From NCBI RefSeq assembly GCF_014049385.1, contig NZ_JACAOA010000024.1:1-35317 (forward strand): a DNA stretch of 35,317 bases, written 5' to 3'. Numbering within the stretch: position 1 is the first letter of the stretch; every line of letters starts with the position of its first letter. Position numbers and translations under genes: made by a program. Positions 8,159-16,163 of this stretch are shown here, one piece after another. This DNA comes from Ruoffia halotolerans. Its GTDB lineage: Bacteria; Bacillota; Bacilli; Lactobacillales; Aerococcaceae. A model generated the notes under the pieces. It did no database searches. It was not told the DNA's origin and saw only the letters and a list, made by a program, of their open reading frames with translations.

Positions 8159-10132
8159 CTATTTATTGTTATAATTTTTTTGAATCCAAACTTCTTTTTC
8201 AAGTGGGCTTAAAGGCTTGAAGGCTCTTCCACCTGTTTCATAAAACTTACCAAAGAACTCAACGAATTGCAGACGCATTGAATGCACGTAAGCTCCTAAA
8301 TAAGTGATGAATATATTTAAGGCATGTAATGCCAAGAATAATAATATTCCGACTGTGAAACGTACAAACGGCGGTAACAGTCCTACGATAAGATTAAATG
8401 CCATACCAATATTCGCACCCGCAACGGCTAAGGCTGTTAAACGAGTATAACTGACGATATCACCAATCATCCCCGCTAAATCAATTAAACCAAAAGCCCC
8501 TTGTCCGAGACCAATCAGTGGGTTTTTAGCTACAATCATATTGACAACAATCATTCCAATCACATTCCCAAGTAATAGTACTAAACCAATAGTATTTAAA
8601 ACAGGTATTTCAAGAATGAAATTGATCGCTATGATTGCCCCACCAATGAGCATCAAAATTTGTTGTAGTGCATCTAAATAAGAACTACCATAATCTTTTT
8701 CTTTCATTGTTAGATAGAACTTTAATGAATAACCCACTAACAAATGAACTAAACCTAACGCAACAGAGAAAATCATCACTTCAATAACTTGTGATGATAA
8801 ATTCATCACACCAAATGGTAGTGAGAATCCAAAGAAACTTCCAAAAAATAAGCCAACTAGAATTGTTCCAACTGACATATAGTTAAATGATTTCAAGGTT
8901 TTTCTCATACCTGGTTTTAATTCGAAAAACATAATGGGTATGAATGTTGCGATAAATAACAGTAATCCGTACCCTACATCAGCACTCATTAATCCAAAGA
9001 ATAACACTTGAGAAAATGAGAAAAACGGTGTTGGGTCGATTGAGTTATACTTTGGTGTTCCATATTGAAGGGTTAAAGTTTCAAAAGGCGCGCTAAATGC
9101 ACTGTTCTTCAACTTCACTGGAACGTCATCTAAATTATCTTCTTCAGGATCAACATCATATGTCAAGATTGCAAGGTTGTCTTCACCAATCACATGATTA
9201 ATATTCACAATATTATCTGACACTTCGTCGGCATCCATCCATCCTTTAAGAATAAATAAATGAGAACTATTCAGTAATAATTGACTTGCCTTCTCACGTT
9301 CGATTAAGTTCGCATAGTATTCTTGAGCTAATTTTAAATTACTCAATAACTGACGATTTGATTTGAATCGCTTCACAAGTTCAGATTGATCTTCAATCAT
9401 TCTTTTACGTGTACTTAATACCTCTTGAAGTTCTTCTTTTGGTAACTTATCGTATTCGTAAACTAATTCAGTAAAATCCGATCGTCTGATGAATTCAAGG
9501 ACATCTTCTTGATGTTCATTAGAAAACACAATCGTGTAGCCGCTTGTATCTTCAGTGTAGTACACCTCTTGAACCAATACTTCATCCGTAACATTCTTTA
9601 AATCGTCAATGAATTCACTTGAATCTTCCGTATCAATTGAACCGACAACGACATCAAAATGCTTAAAGTCATCAGACTCCTTAAGTGAGAAGTCTAAGTT
9701 GGTCCATTTTCTAAGAAAATGTTCCTTCTCTTCAAGTTCTGTAATCGCTCGCCTTAATTGTTCCAATTCAGAACGTTTTTCGCTAACTAGTCTTAACAGT
9801 GACTCAAGATTCATCGAGTTCACTTCTGTTTCAAGTTCTTGCAGCGAGTAAACTTTACGTTTCTCTCGCATTCGTTTGATAAAAGACGGTTGTGACCCGT
9901 ATTGTTTCAGAAATTCAATCGCTTCTTCAATCTTATTTAGAGTGTAATGATTCAGTTTTGAATCTTCTGAATTCAATGACGCACCGTCAAAGAAGATATC
10001 AAGATCTGCTTCCTCCACTTCTTCAAAAGGGACGATTTCAGTTCCTTTTAATTCTTGAAGGGATTCGAGTAATAATTCTTTATTCGCTTGCTCCGCGATG
10101 ATTGTTACCCGCTTCATGACTGAAATTGCCAT
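8159..10132 (-). CDS. ntpI: V-type ATPase membrane stator subunit I/a
   Basis: Subunit I holds the ion half-channels against the K ring. The 657-residue product has a soluble N-terminal half with two coiled-coil stretches (about 90-140 and 225-290) that contacts the peripheral stalks. A C-terminal membrane half (from about residue 360) has seven or eight segments. The conserved motifs SYTRLTALAVAGANIG and VHSMRLQFVEFFGKFYE carry the arginines that face the rotor site. The start MAISVMKRVTII resembles the E. hirae protein. AAAGGAGG lies 12 bases upstream of the ATG, and the start overlaps the 3' end of ntpF by 53 bases in another frame, so the two are translationally coupled. Confidence 0.95.
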   Translation of the reverse strand: MAISVMKRVTIIAEQANKELLLESLQELKGTEIVPFEEVEEADLDIFFDGASLNSEDSKLNHYTLNKIEEAIEFLKQYGSQPSFIKRMREKRKVYSLQELETEVNSMNLESLLRLVSEKRSELEQLRRAITELEEKEHFLRKWTNLDFSLKESDDFKHFDVVVGSIDTEDSSEFIDDLKNVTDEVLVQEVYYTEDTSGYTIVFSNEHQEDVLEFIRRSDFTELVYEYDKLPKEELQEVLSTRKRMIEDQSELVKRFKSNRQLLSNLKLAQEYYANLIEREKASQLLLNSSHLFILKGWMDADEVSDNIVNINHVIGEDNLAILTYDVDPEEDNLDDVPVKLKNSAFSAPFETLTLQYGTPKYNSIDPTPFFSFSQVLFFGLMSADVGYGLLLFIATFIPIMFFELKPGMRKTLKSFNYMSVGTILVGLFFGSFFGFSLPFGVMNLSSQVIEVMIFSVALGLVHLLVGYSLKFYLTMKEKDYGSSYLDALQQILMLIGGAIIAINFILEIPVLNTIGLVLLLGNVIGMIVVNMIVAKNPLIGLGQGAFGLIDLAGMIGDIVSYTRLTALAVAGANIGMAFNLIVGLLPPFVRFTVGILLFLALHALNIFITYLGAYVHSMRLQFVEFFGKFYETGGRAFKPLSPLEKEVWIQKNYNNK

Positions 10133-10445
10133 ATTGACTCATAACCTCCTTTATTCCAGCTTGAATGAGTTCTTCTTTATGAGTTTGATAATCATCTTGG
10201 GCATGTCGCCGATAATTATCCACTTCATAATTCACTCTTTCACGGACTTCGGCTAATTCTTGATTTCTTGCTTGCTCCAATTCAGAAGCAACGCCATCAA
10301 GAGACTGCTCTAATTCTTTGCGATAAGTTTCAATTTTTTCTTTTTCATTTTCACGAATCGCTTCTTTTTTATCCGCTAATTCTACTTTCATAGAATCAAT
10401 TAAATTTTCAGCTTCTCTTACTTTTCCAATTATATCCTTGCTCAA
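10080..10445 (-). CDS. ntpF: V-type ATPase peripheral stalk coiled-coil subunit (G/H-like)
   Basis: This is the first gene of the operon. The 121-residue product is a single long coiled coil (about residues 5-95, heptads rich in Glu, Lys, Gln and Arg), the form of the small peripheral-stalk subunit called NtpF in E. hirae and AhaH or subunit G elsewhere. It would pair with NtpE. Translation starts at TTG, with GGGGTGAGC upstream at good spacing. The last 53 bases overlap ntpI. Primary sequence conservation is low in this family, so the call rests on position, length and coiled-coil character. Confidence 0.85.
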   Translation of the reverse strand: MSKDIIGKVREAENLIDSMKVELADKKEAIRENEKEKIETYRKELEQSLDGVASELEQARNQELAEVRERVNYEVDNYRRHAQDDYQTHKEELIQAGIKEVMSQYGNFSHEAGNNHRGASE

Positions 10446-10703
10446 TTTTTGCTCACCCCTAACATTTTTAAGTATATCATAAAAAACGTTACCACCCTAG
10501 CCTTATGCGGAAAGTTAAGCCTTTTTTTCAAAAAAAGTTGCGTTCCTTCCTATTTAACTATTATTTAATTTTACTTGCTAATTTCTGTCCATGATGTGAA
10601 TTATTCTGACATAGCTCGCTGAATCGACGTCATTTTGTATTTTTTAATTATACTTTTATATTTAACTAAAAATATAATCGTACGTCAGATGAATTTTTAT
10701 TCA
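10446..10703 (-). promoter_or_regulatory. Leader and promoter region of the V-ATPase operon
   Basis: This AT-rich stretch between the YccF gene terminator and ntpF must hold the operon promoter. A TATACT element occurs on the minus strand at about 10471-10476, but no good -35 box is 17 bases upstream, so I do not fix a promoter. A perfect 17-base palindrome of seven T and seven A around one base lies at 10521-10537. No riboswitch was recognised. Confidence 0.45.
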
Positions 10704-10709
10704 TAAAAA

Positions 10710-10733
10710 AAGAAGCATGTTTACATGCTTCTT
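10710..10733 (-). terminator. Terminator of the YccF-like gene
   Basis: An 11-bp dyad (AAGAAGCATGT with its complement) lies 13 bases after the stop codon and is followed on the minus strand by at least six T. Confidence 0.85.
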
Positions 10734-10745
10734 CAACTTTTTAAC

Positions 10746-11153
10746 TTATCTTGAATATGGAACATCGGTTCTCATCACCACTTGTTGGCGTTCGTTATAG
10801 ATTTCTGCACCAAATGGGAAGAGTGCAAGTTTCACTAATTTGAATTGTTGTAAGCCAAATGGTATCCCAATAATGGTCACACATAAAATTAAGCCGCTAA
10901 ATAGGTGCATCGCTGCAATTTCAATTCCACCAAAGATAATCCACAAGATATTCATGATAAAGCTTCCCCCACTATTACTGTGGTAAACTTCACGACCCAT
11001 GGGCCATGCAGATAGACTCGCAATCTTAAAACATTGAATCCCAACTGGAATTCCAATAATTGTTATACACCAGAGTAAACCAATAAAGACCCATGTAATA
11101 AAATTAATAAAGCCTCCAAAGATAAACCAAATTAAATTACCTAAAAATTTCAT
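10746..11153 (-). CDS. yccF: YccF-family inner membrane protein
   Basis: The 135-residue membrane protein is built from two copies of the YccF (DUF307) domain, each with a G(N/x)(L/I)xWxxxGG start and a CxTIIGIPxGxQxFKLxxL core: WCITIIGIPVGIQCFKIASLSAWPMG near residues 28-53 and LCVTIIGIPFGLQQFKLVKLALFPFG near 89-114. Three to four membrane segments are expected. The family is widespread and has no established biochemical function. It is monocistronic: a terminator follows directly, and the upstream neighbour is a pseudogene. Confidence 0.9.
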   Translation of the reverse strand: MKFLGNLIWFIFGGFINFITWVFIGLLWCITIIGIPVGIQCFKIASLSAWPMGREVYHSNSGGSFIMNILWIIFGGIEIAAMHLFSGLILCVTIIGIPFGLQQFKLVKLALFPFGAEIYNERQQVVMRTDVPYSR

Positions 11154-11254
11154 ATATAATCAATTCCTTTCAACTTGTACCTCATCACAATACTAAGTAT
11201 ATACGAAATTCTGCCTTCTGTTATCATCCTTGAGACGTAATTTTGGCTGGTTTG

Positions 11255-11777
11255 TTAAACAATTCCTAAATTTTCTAAAGTTGAAAACAAGTAATATATT
11301 TGCTTTCGCCATTCATGCTAATCATGGGCAACGTCATGTCCCCAATAATCAAACCAACCTGGAATTCCTTTAGTATTGAATACTTCATTTAATTTACGTG
11401 TCGCTGTGACGTGTGGCCTTTCCCAATCACCTTGACCGACTGAGACGACGAATTTATTCTGTAGGTATTGATCTAATAACTATGGATCAGACATATTCCA
11501 CAAGAAATCAATCGGAGAATTCTCATAAGTAGCAATGTCGCTACCAAATTCGCCGGTAAAGTATCTCGCATCATACACACCACTTTGTGAGATGGTTAGT
11601 CCAATAATATCCGGATGTCTTAAGGCAAACAGCATTGAGTGGAAGCCACCCATACTACAACCAGTCGCAATCATCTTCCCGTCCCATTGCGATTCATGTC
11701 GGACTAATGGAATGAACTCATGCACTAAATACTTATCATACTGATTATGTGCTTTTGCCTTATCGTGTGCTGATTTA
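11255..11777 (-). pseudogene. Decayed esterase-family alpha/beta hydrolase (N-terminus lost, two in-frame stops)
   Basis: The reading frame gives AHNQYDKYLVHEFIPLV, then the nucleophile elbow ATGCSMGGFHSMLFALRHPD, then DFLWNMSDP. A TAG stop at 11480-11482 interrupts it (a Tyr position by family pattern). The same frame continues through NKFVVSVGQGDWERPH and FDYWGHDVAHD to a second TAG at 11318-11320 (probably the conserved Trp after HD), then HEWRKQIYYL to a natural TAA at 11255. The N-terminal third is absent; sequence upstream belongs to another protein family. Family recognition is firm from the GCSMGG and GHDVxHD motifs. The gene cannot make a full hydrolase. Substrate unknown. Confidence 0.85.
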
Positions 11778-11780
11778 CTA

Positions 11781-11999
11781 GTGTTCATTATGCGATTCGA
11801 TGCGGTCGATTTTACCCTATTTAAACGCAAAGTAAGCGACAACTCTATACATTTGATCTTAATCATCTATATTATCAAGGCGATAATATTCTGTTAAACT
11901 GTCTATCAATGATTGACTTAAATTCTCATAAGTCTCATCTGCAATTCCTAATGTTTCAAAGTTCGATGGGAAATGAGGTGAAATCATGACAAAATTTAT
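11781..11999 (-). pseudogene. Decayed N-terminus of an ATP-grasp-domain protein
   Basis: The minus strand reads (I)NFVMISPHFPSNFETL, then GIADETYENL and LTEYYRLDNIDD, then stop TAA (11859-11861), DQMYRVVAYFAFK, stop TAG (11817-11819), GKIDRIESHNEH, stop TAG (11778-11780), all in one frame. I recognise this as the start of a Firmicutes ATP-grasp family whose members read EDYDQMYR, KYGKIDRIESHNE and NEHWLE at these points, so each stop replaces Tyr or Trp. The expected ATG is ATA (11997-11999), although GAAGGAG remains upstream. About 15 residues are missing after FETL. The rest of the gene has been deleted, joining it to the esterase relic. Confidence 0.75.
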
Positions 12000-12146
12000 T
12001 TTCTCCTTCATACCAATGTCTCTTTTCTAAAGTTGATTTCTCATCATCCTTATTGATTTTACTAATAAATTTTATACCAAATTAGTGAGAATGAATCTAA
12101 TCTATTTTTAAGCTTCTTGCTATTTTATTTTACTTGGTCGAAAGTA

Positions 12147-12174
12147 TTGACCGTATTAAATTTAAGTGTATACT
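12147..12174 (+). promoter_or_regulatory. Promoter of the riboswitch-antiporter unit
   Basis: TTGACC at 12147-12152 and TATACT at 12169-12174 are separated by 16 bases. Transcription would begin near 12181, just before the riboswitch aptamer. A TATAAT at 12184-12189 would start too late to include the whole aptamer. Confidence 0.65.
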
Positions 12175-12191
12175 TTAAATGAATATAATAT

Positions 12192-12250
12192 TGGGGAATG
12201 AAGGGCTCCCTTGCTTACGGGCAAAACCGTCTTAAAGACTAATGACTTCT
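12192..12250 (+). ncRNA. Fluoride (crcB) riboswitch aptamer
   Basis: The RNA has the layout of the fluoride riboswitch. A 4-bp stem (12193-12196 with 12207-12210) closes a ten-base loop AAUGAAGGGC, compared with GAUGAGGCCC in the Thermotoga petrophila aptamer. Next come the conserved AACCG, a stem GUCU/AGAC, and UAAUGACUUCU. Loop GAAG (12200-12203) can pair with CUUC (12246-12249) to form the expected pseudoknot. An extra small hairpin (UUGC/GCAA, 12211-12224) is inserted between the first stem and AACCG. The class commonly precedes fluoride exporters and cation/proton antiporters, and an antiporter gene follows here. Confidence 0.85.
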
Positions 12251-12283
12251 GCATGCTTATTTGAGTGTGTAGAAGTCTTTTTT
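12244..12283 (+). terminator. Riboswitch expression platform: intrinsic terminator
   Basis: GACTTCT (12244-12250) pairs perfectly with AGAAGTC (12271-12277), and the stem extends inward by eight mostly wobble pairs. Six T follow at 12278-12283. The left arm contains the CTTC needed for the aptamer pseudoknot, so pseudoknot and terminator are mutually exclusive. Fluoride binding would favour read-through into the antiporter gene. Confidence 0.85.
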
Positions 12284-12302
12284 ATATTACTGGAGGGATA
12301 AA

Positions 12303-13484
12303 ATGTTAGTAAGTGTTGCATTGATATTAGTGAGTGGCGTTGTCTTGGAGTATTCTTTAAAGAAGCTAAATCTCCCTGCTTTATTAGGATATTTAATAGC
12401 CGGAATATTATTAGGCCCTTTTGGTTTAAATCTTGTTGATTCAGATTTATTACGATTAAGTCCTGACATTCGTCAAGTCGCGTTGATTGTTATCTTAACT
12501 CGCGCAGGTTTGTCCTTGGATATTAAGCGACTGTTAGAGGTAGGTCGCCCAGCCATCATGATGTGTTTTGTGCCAGCAAGTGTTGAGATTATGACTTCGA
12601 TGATCTTTGGACCTTTGTTTTTTGGCTTTTCTTTAATTCAATCTTTATTGATCGGAGCAATTTTAGCAGCGGTCTCTCCAGCGGTAGTCGTCCCTCGCAT
12701 GGTAGATTTAATTCAAACGCATCGGGGAACGAAAAAGCAAGTACCGCAAATGATATTAGCGGGTGCTTCTTTGGATGATGTCTTTGTTTTAGTTTTATTT
12801 TCAGCCTTTTTAACGATTGCTTTAGGAGGTTCTGTCTCAGCTTGGACATTTATGCAAGTGCCCATTTCAATTATTTCAGGAATTCTTGGCGGGGCTGTCC
12901 TAGGTTATTTATTAATTTTCTTATTTGTATACATTCAATTGAAGCGTGTATTTCAAGTTATGATCCTCTTAGCAAGTGGAATGGTATTGATGCGTTTGGA
13001 AACAGTTTTTACAGGTTTATTTTCAGGAATTCTTGCGGTCATCTCAATGAATATTATGATTCGGACTCAATCTGAAAAGTTATCTAATGACTTATCAGGT
13101 TCTTTAAACCAAATTTGGTTTGTCGCTGAGATTTTTCTATTCTTTTTAGTCGGTGTGAGTGTCAATCCGGCAAATGCTTTGTCTTATGGTTTCTTACCGA
13201 TACTCTTTATCATTCTTCTTTCTCTGTGTCGCTTATTTATTGGTGTGAGACTTTGTTTGCTTGATACGCCTTTTAATAAGAAAGAGAAGAGATTTGTACT
13301 CATGAGTTATTTACCTAAAGCAACGGTTCAAGCTGCTATTGGGAGTGTGCCTTTAGCAAACGGAATTCCTGGTGGAGAATTGATGTTAACTCTCGCAGTC
13401 TTGTCAATCTTAATTACAGCGCCCATTGGAGCCATCGGGATGGATTATTTCGCACCGAGATTATTGACAAATGACAGTGAATAA
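12303..13484 (+). CDS. Cation:proton antiporter (CPA family, PF00999-like), fluoride-riboswitch controlled
   Basis: The 393-residue integral membrane protein has about 12-13 hydrophobic segments. The start VALILVSGVVLEYSLKKLNLPALLGYLIAGILLGP is typical of sodium/hydrogen exchangers. The ion-binding core shows AAVSPAVVVPRM at 122-132 and the paired aspartates in GASLDDVF (D158, D159). A DD pair is associated with electrogenic antiport in NapA-type members; applying that here is an inference. The ATG follows TGGAGGG by five bases. The upstream fluoride riboswitch suggests the protein helps during fluoride stress, perhaps by expelling protons or sodium when HF acidifies the cytoplasm. No CrcB/Fluc or CLC-F exporter is in the window. 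Confidence 0.88.
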   Translation: MLVSVALILVSGVVLEYSLKKLNLPALLGYLIAGILLGPFGLNLVDSDLLRLSPDIRQVALIVILTRAGLSLDIKRLLEVGRPAIMMCFVPASVEIMTSMIFGPLFFGFSLIQSLLIGAILAAVSPAVVVPRMVDLIQTHRGTKKQVPQMILAGASLDDVFVLVLFSAFLTIALGGSVSAWTFMQVPISIISGILGGAVLGYLLIFLFVYIQLKRVFQVMILLASGMVLMRLETVFTGLFSGILAVISMNIMIRTQSEKLSNDLSGSLNQIWFVAEIFLFFLVGVSVNPANALSYGFLPILFIILLSLCRLFIGVRLCLLDTPFNKKEKRFVLMSYLPKATVQAAIGSVPLANGIPGGELMLTLAVLSILITAPIGAIGMDYFAPRLLTNDSE

Positions 13485-13622
13485 ACAGTTTCGGTCGTCT
13501 GTTTTAGGTTAGAGAACATTTTCACAATATATTCCCGATAATAGGGCTTTATTCTGTTTCATTTTAAATATAAATCTGTTACAATGAAAACAATTACAAA
13601 AATCAAAGGTGGTGGATAATTT

Positions 13623-14360
13623 TTGATTGAACTCGTGAATACAACGAAGCGATTTGAAGGAAAATCTGGCTCGTTTCTCGCAGTAGACAATATAAGTTTA
13701 AGCATTAAAGACCAAGAAGTTTTTGGTGTGGTCGGAGAAAGTGGTGCAGGAAAATCAACCTTTGTGCGTTTTATTAATGCTTTAGAACGCCCAGATAGTG
13801 GCCATGTTTTGGTCGATAATGTTGAGGTGATGTCTTTAAGTAAAGCGGAACTTCAATATTTCCGTAAAGATATTGGTATGATTTTCCAGCAATTTAATCT
13901 ATTAAATAATAAGACCGTCGCTGAAAATGTACATTTAGCGCTTGAGATACATCCTTACGATGACCCTTTGTCGGTGGATGAAGTTCTAAGATTTGTAGGA
14001 CTCAGTGATAAAAAGGATCACTACCCTAGCCAATTATCGGGTGGTCAAAAACAACGGGTTGGTATCGCGCGTGCTTTAGTGACGCGTCCGAAAATATTAT
14101 TATGTGATGAGCCAACGTCTGCTTTAGATGCGAAGATGAAGGATGAGATTGTGTCGGTATTAAAACGTGCGCACGCTAAATTCAATATGACCATTGTGAT
14201 TGTGACTCATGAACTTGATGTGATAAAAGCGATGTGTCACCGCACGGCTATCTTAGAGCATGGAAAATTGGTTGATGTACTGGATATTAAAGAATCTGAT
14301 TATATGCCAGAAGCCAAAAGTTATCACGACCGAGTGTTGGAGGTGCTAACAGATGACTGA
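13623..14360 (+). CDS. metN: Methionine-type ABC transporter ATP-binding protein, short form
   Basis: This is the cytoplasmic ATPase of a MetNIQ-type importer. The 245-residue product has Walker A GESGAGKST (near 38-46), the Q-loop FQQFNLL, signature LSGGQKQRVGIARAL, Walker B ILLCDEPTSALD and the H-loop VTHE. It stops after the nucleotide-binding domain. Most MetN proteins are about 340 residues and carry a C-terminal NIL/ACT domain through which methionine inhibits transport; that domain is missing. Translation starts at TTG after AAAGGTGGTGG. The stop overlaps the metI start by eight bases (ATGACTGA). Substrate assignment to methionine rests on family resemblance of all three genes; other amino acids are possible. 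Confidence 0.87.
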   Translation: MIELVNTTKRFEGKSGSFLAVDNISLSIKDQEVFGVVGESGAGKSTFVRFINALERPDSGHVLVDNVEVMSLSKAELQYFRKDIGMIFQQFNLLNNKTVAENVHLALEIHPYDDPLSVDEVLRFVGLSDKKDHYPSQLSGGQKQRVGIARALVTRPKILLCDEPTSALDAKMKDEIVSVLKRAHAKFNMTIVIVTHELDVIKAMCHRTAILEHGKLVDVLDIKESDYMPEAKSYHDRVLEVLTDD

Positions 14361-15039
14361 GTCGATTCAAATATATTTAGATCAGGTGATTGAGTTTGCA
14401 CCGAGACTGATTGAGAGTTTGCAAGAATCGGGTATTATGCTGAGCTTGGCATCAGTGGCTGCTATCTTTATTGGTATTCCTTTAGGTACCTTGCTTTATT
14501 TAACCGCCCCTGGTAAGCCCAGTGAGAACCTTTGGATTTATCAGATTTGTAATATTTTCGTGAATATTGTTCGTTCGTTTCCGTTCCTACTACTTGTCGT
14601 TGCAATGCAACCCGCTATTCGAGCCTTGTATGGCCGAGCAACTGGCGATCCCATCGCAGCGTCCTTTCCAATGATGTTAATTGCTATCGCACTTTATGCT
14701 CGTTTTGTGGAGCAGTCGTTATTAGAGATTCCTAAAGGTGTCATCGAAGTGGCTGACGCTATGGGCGCTTCAACGAATCAACTCGTAACTAAATTTTTAT
14801 TTGTCGAGTCGAGAAGCTCACTTATTATCGGTTTTACGACCGCCTTTGTTAGTTTTATCTCTTACTCAACGATTATGGGTGTTGTAGGAGGAGGTGGAAT
14901 CGGCGACTTTGCGATCCGATACGGTTATCAGCGTTACGAGACTGATATTATGTATACGGCCATCGTAGTGATTATCATTTTTGTACAAATTATTCAATGG
15001 TTAGGTTTAAAATTAGCTAAGAAGTTAGATAAACGCTAG
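14353..15039 (+). CDS. metI: Methionine-type ABC transporter permease
   Basis: The 228-residue membrane permease has about five segments. It shows the MetI pattern: IxESLxESGIMLSLASVAAIFIGIPLG near the N-terminus, NIVRSFPFLLLVVAMQP, and the coupling loop EVADAMGASTNQLVTKFLFVESRSSLIIG, followed by SYSTIMGVVGGGGIGDFAIRYGYQRYETDIM. It overlaps metN by eight bases and is followed 30 bases later by the binding-protein gene, so the three form one operon. Confidence 0.92.
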   Translation: MTESIQIYLDQVIEFAPRLIESLQESGIMLSLASVAAIFIGIPLGTLLYLTAPGKPSENLWIYQICNIFVNIVRSFPFLLLVVAMQPAIRALYGRATGDPIAASFPMMLIAIALYARFVEQSLLEIPKGVIEVADAMGASTNQLVTKFLFVESRSSLIIGFTTAFVSFISYSTIMGVVGGGGIGDFAIRYGYQRYETDIMYTAIVVIIIFVQIIQWLGLKLAKKLDKR

Positions 15040-15069
15040 AAGGCGTATTAAATTTAAAGGAGAATGTAA

Positions 15070-15969
15070 ATGTTTAAAAAAGGTTTATTAGTTAGCGCGT
15101 TAGCATTATTAGTTGGAGGCTTTGCTCCAGCAGTCGCGAATGTGTCAGCTCAAGAAGAGGAAAATGTATTAAAAGTCGCTTCTCACCTACCTCCAATGAC
15201 TGATGTCGTTGAAATCGCTAGTGAAGTTATTGCAGAACCATATTCGATTGAATTAGTTGAGGTTTCTGACAACATTCAATATAACGAAGCTTTATTAAAT
15301 GATGAAGTGTACGCAAACTTTGCTCAACACGAGCCATTCGCTGAAATCTTTAACGAAGAGCGCGATGGTGACTTAGTTGCAATCCAACCGGTTTATAATG
15401 CAGTGGTTGGTTTCTACTCATCGGTTTACGATTCAATTGACCAAATTGAAGATGGTGCTGAAGTGGCAATTCCTTCAGATATTACAAACGAAGGTCGCGC
15501 ATTATTAATTTTAGAAGATTATGATTTAATTTCTTTAAATGATGAGGCTGGTTTATTCCCAACTGTTGAAGATATTGAAGAGAATCCTCATAACTTAGAG
15601 TTCACTCACATTGACTTATTAAACTTATCAAGTGCTTATGAAGATGGAATTGAATTGGTATTCAACTACCCTACTTACATCGCAAGCATTGATTTAACAA
15701 CTGATGACGCATTAATCTTAGAAGACGAAGATGATAATACTTATGCAATTCAACTAGTTATTCGTGAAGGAAATCTTGATACTGAAGCTACAAAAGCACT
15801 TCAAGCCGCTTTTGCTTCTCCAGAAGTATTAGAATTCCTTGATGATCTTGCTACTGAAAAACACCTTGCGCCAGCGTTTAGCTTAGATGGTGAAGAGGAT
15901 GCGGATGAAGATGATGCAGAAGACGCAGATGAGGAAAGTTCTGAGCCTGAAGAAGAGTCTGCTGAATAA
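15070..15969 (+). CDS. metQ: MetQ-like substrate-binding protein without lipobox, acidic tail
   Basis: This is the extracellular solute-binding component for MetNI. The 299-residue product has a KK start, a hydrophobic signal (5-22) and a type I signal peptidase-like site VSA-QE near residue 27. There is no cysteine anywhere, so it cannot be a lipoprotein, unlike usual Gram-positive MetQ. The body keeps NLPA-family blocks: NEALLNDEVYANFAQHEPF, AEVAIPSDITNEGRALLILED, HIDLLNLSSAYEDG and the VFNYPTYIAS region. The final 28 residues are almost only Asp, Glu, Ala and Ser. The mature protein would be extremely acidic. Start ATG follows AAGGAGAA. How it stays at the cell surface is unclear. Confidence 0.85.
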   Translation: MFKKGLLVSALALLVGGFAPAVANVSAQEEENVLKVASHLPPMTDVVEIASEVIAEPYSIELVEVSDNIQYNEALLNDEVYANFAQHEPFAEIFNEERDGDLVAIQPVYNAVVGFYSSVYDSIDQIEDGAEVAIPSDITNEGRALLILEDYDLISLNDEAGLFPTVEDIEENPHNLEFTHIDLLNLSSAYEDGIELVFNYPTYIASIDLTTDDALILEDEDDNTYAIQLVIREGNLDTEATKALQAAFASPEVLEFLDDLATEKHLAPAFSLDGEEDADEDDAEDADEESSEPEEESAE

Positions 15970-15989
15970 TTTAATATTTTTTACACAAG

Positions 15990-16022
15990 CAGCGCTTATT
16001 GAAAAATAAGTGCTGTTTTTTT
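15990..16022 (+). terminator. Terminator of the metNIQ operon
   Basis: An 11-bp stem (15990-16000 with 16005-16015) closes a GAAA tetraloop and is followed by seven T. Confidence 0.92.
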
Positions 16023-16163
16023 GTGGTGTGGTGAGGTTGGTGCGTCCCTGACTTTTTCTCAGAGATATATTTATCCTTTTTTTGAAATATAAGTCTCTGG
16101 TCTGATAGTTTTATGGTATATTTACTGTAAAATAATTATGATAACATTGAAAGGACTGATCTT

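Noticed and set aside
11480-11866. A complete 128-residue esterase
   Set aside because: It lacks the N-terminal third, its apparent start lies in ATP-grasp-derived sequence in another frame, and conserved esterase sequence continues past its TAG stop.
12287-12469. Open frames opposite or inside the antiporter gene
   Set aside because: They lie on the opposite strand or in other frames of a well-supported gene and lack protein-family signals.
12303-13484. S-box or T-box control of the downstream metNIQ operon
   Set aside because: The 138 bases between the antiporter and metN are too short and show none of the conserved elements of these leaders.
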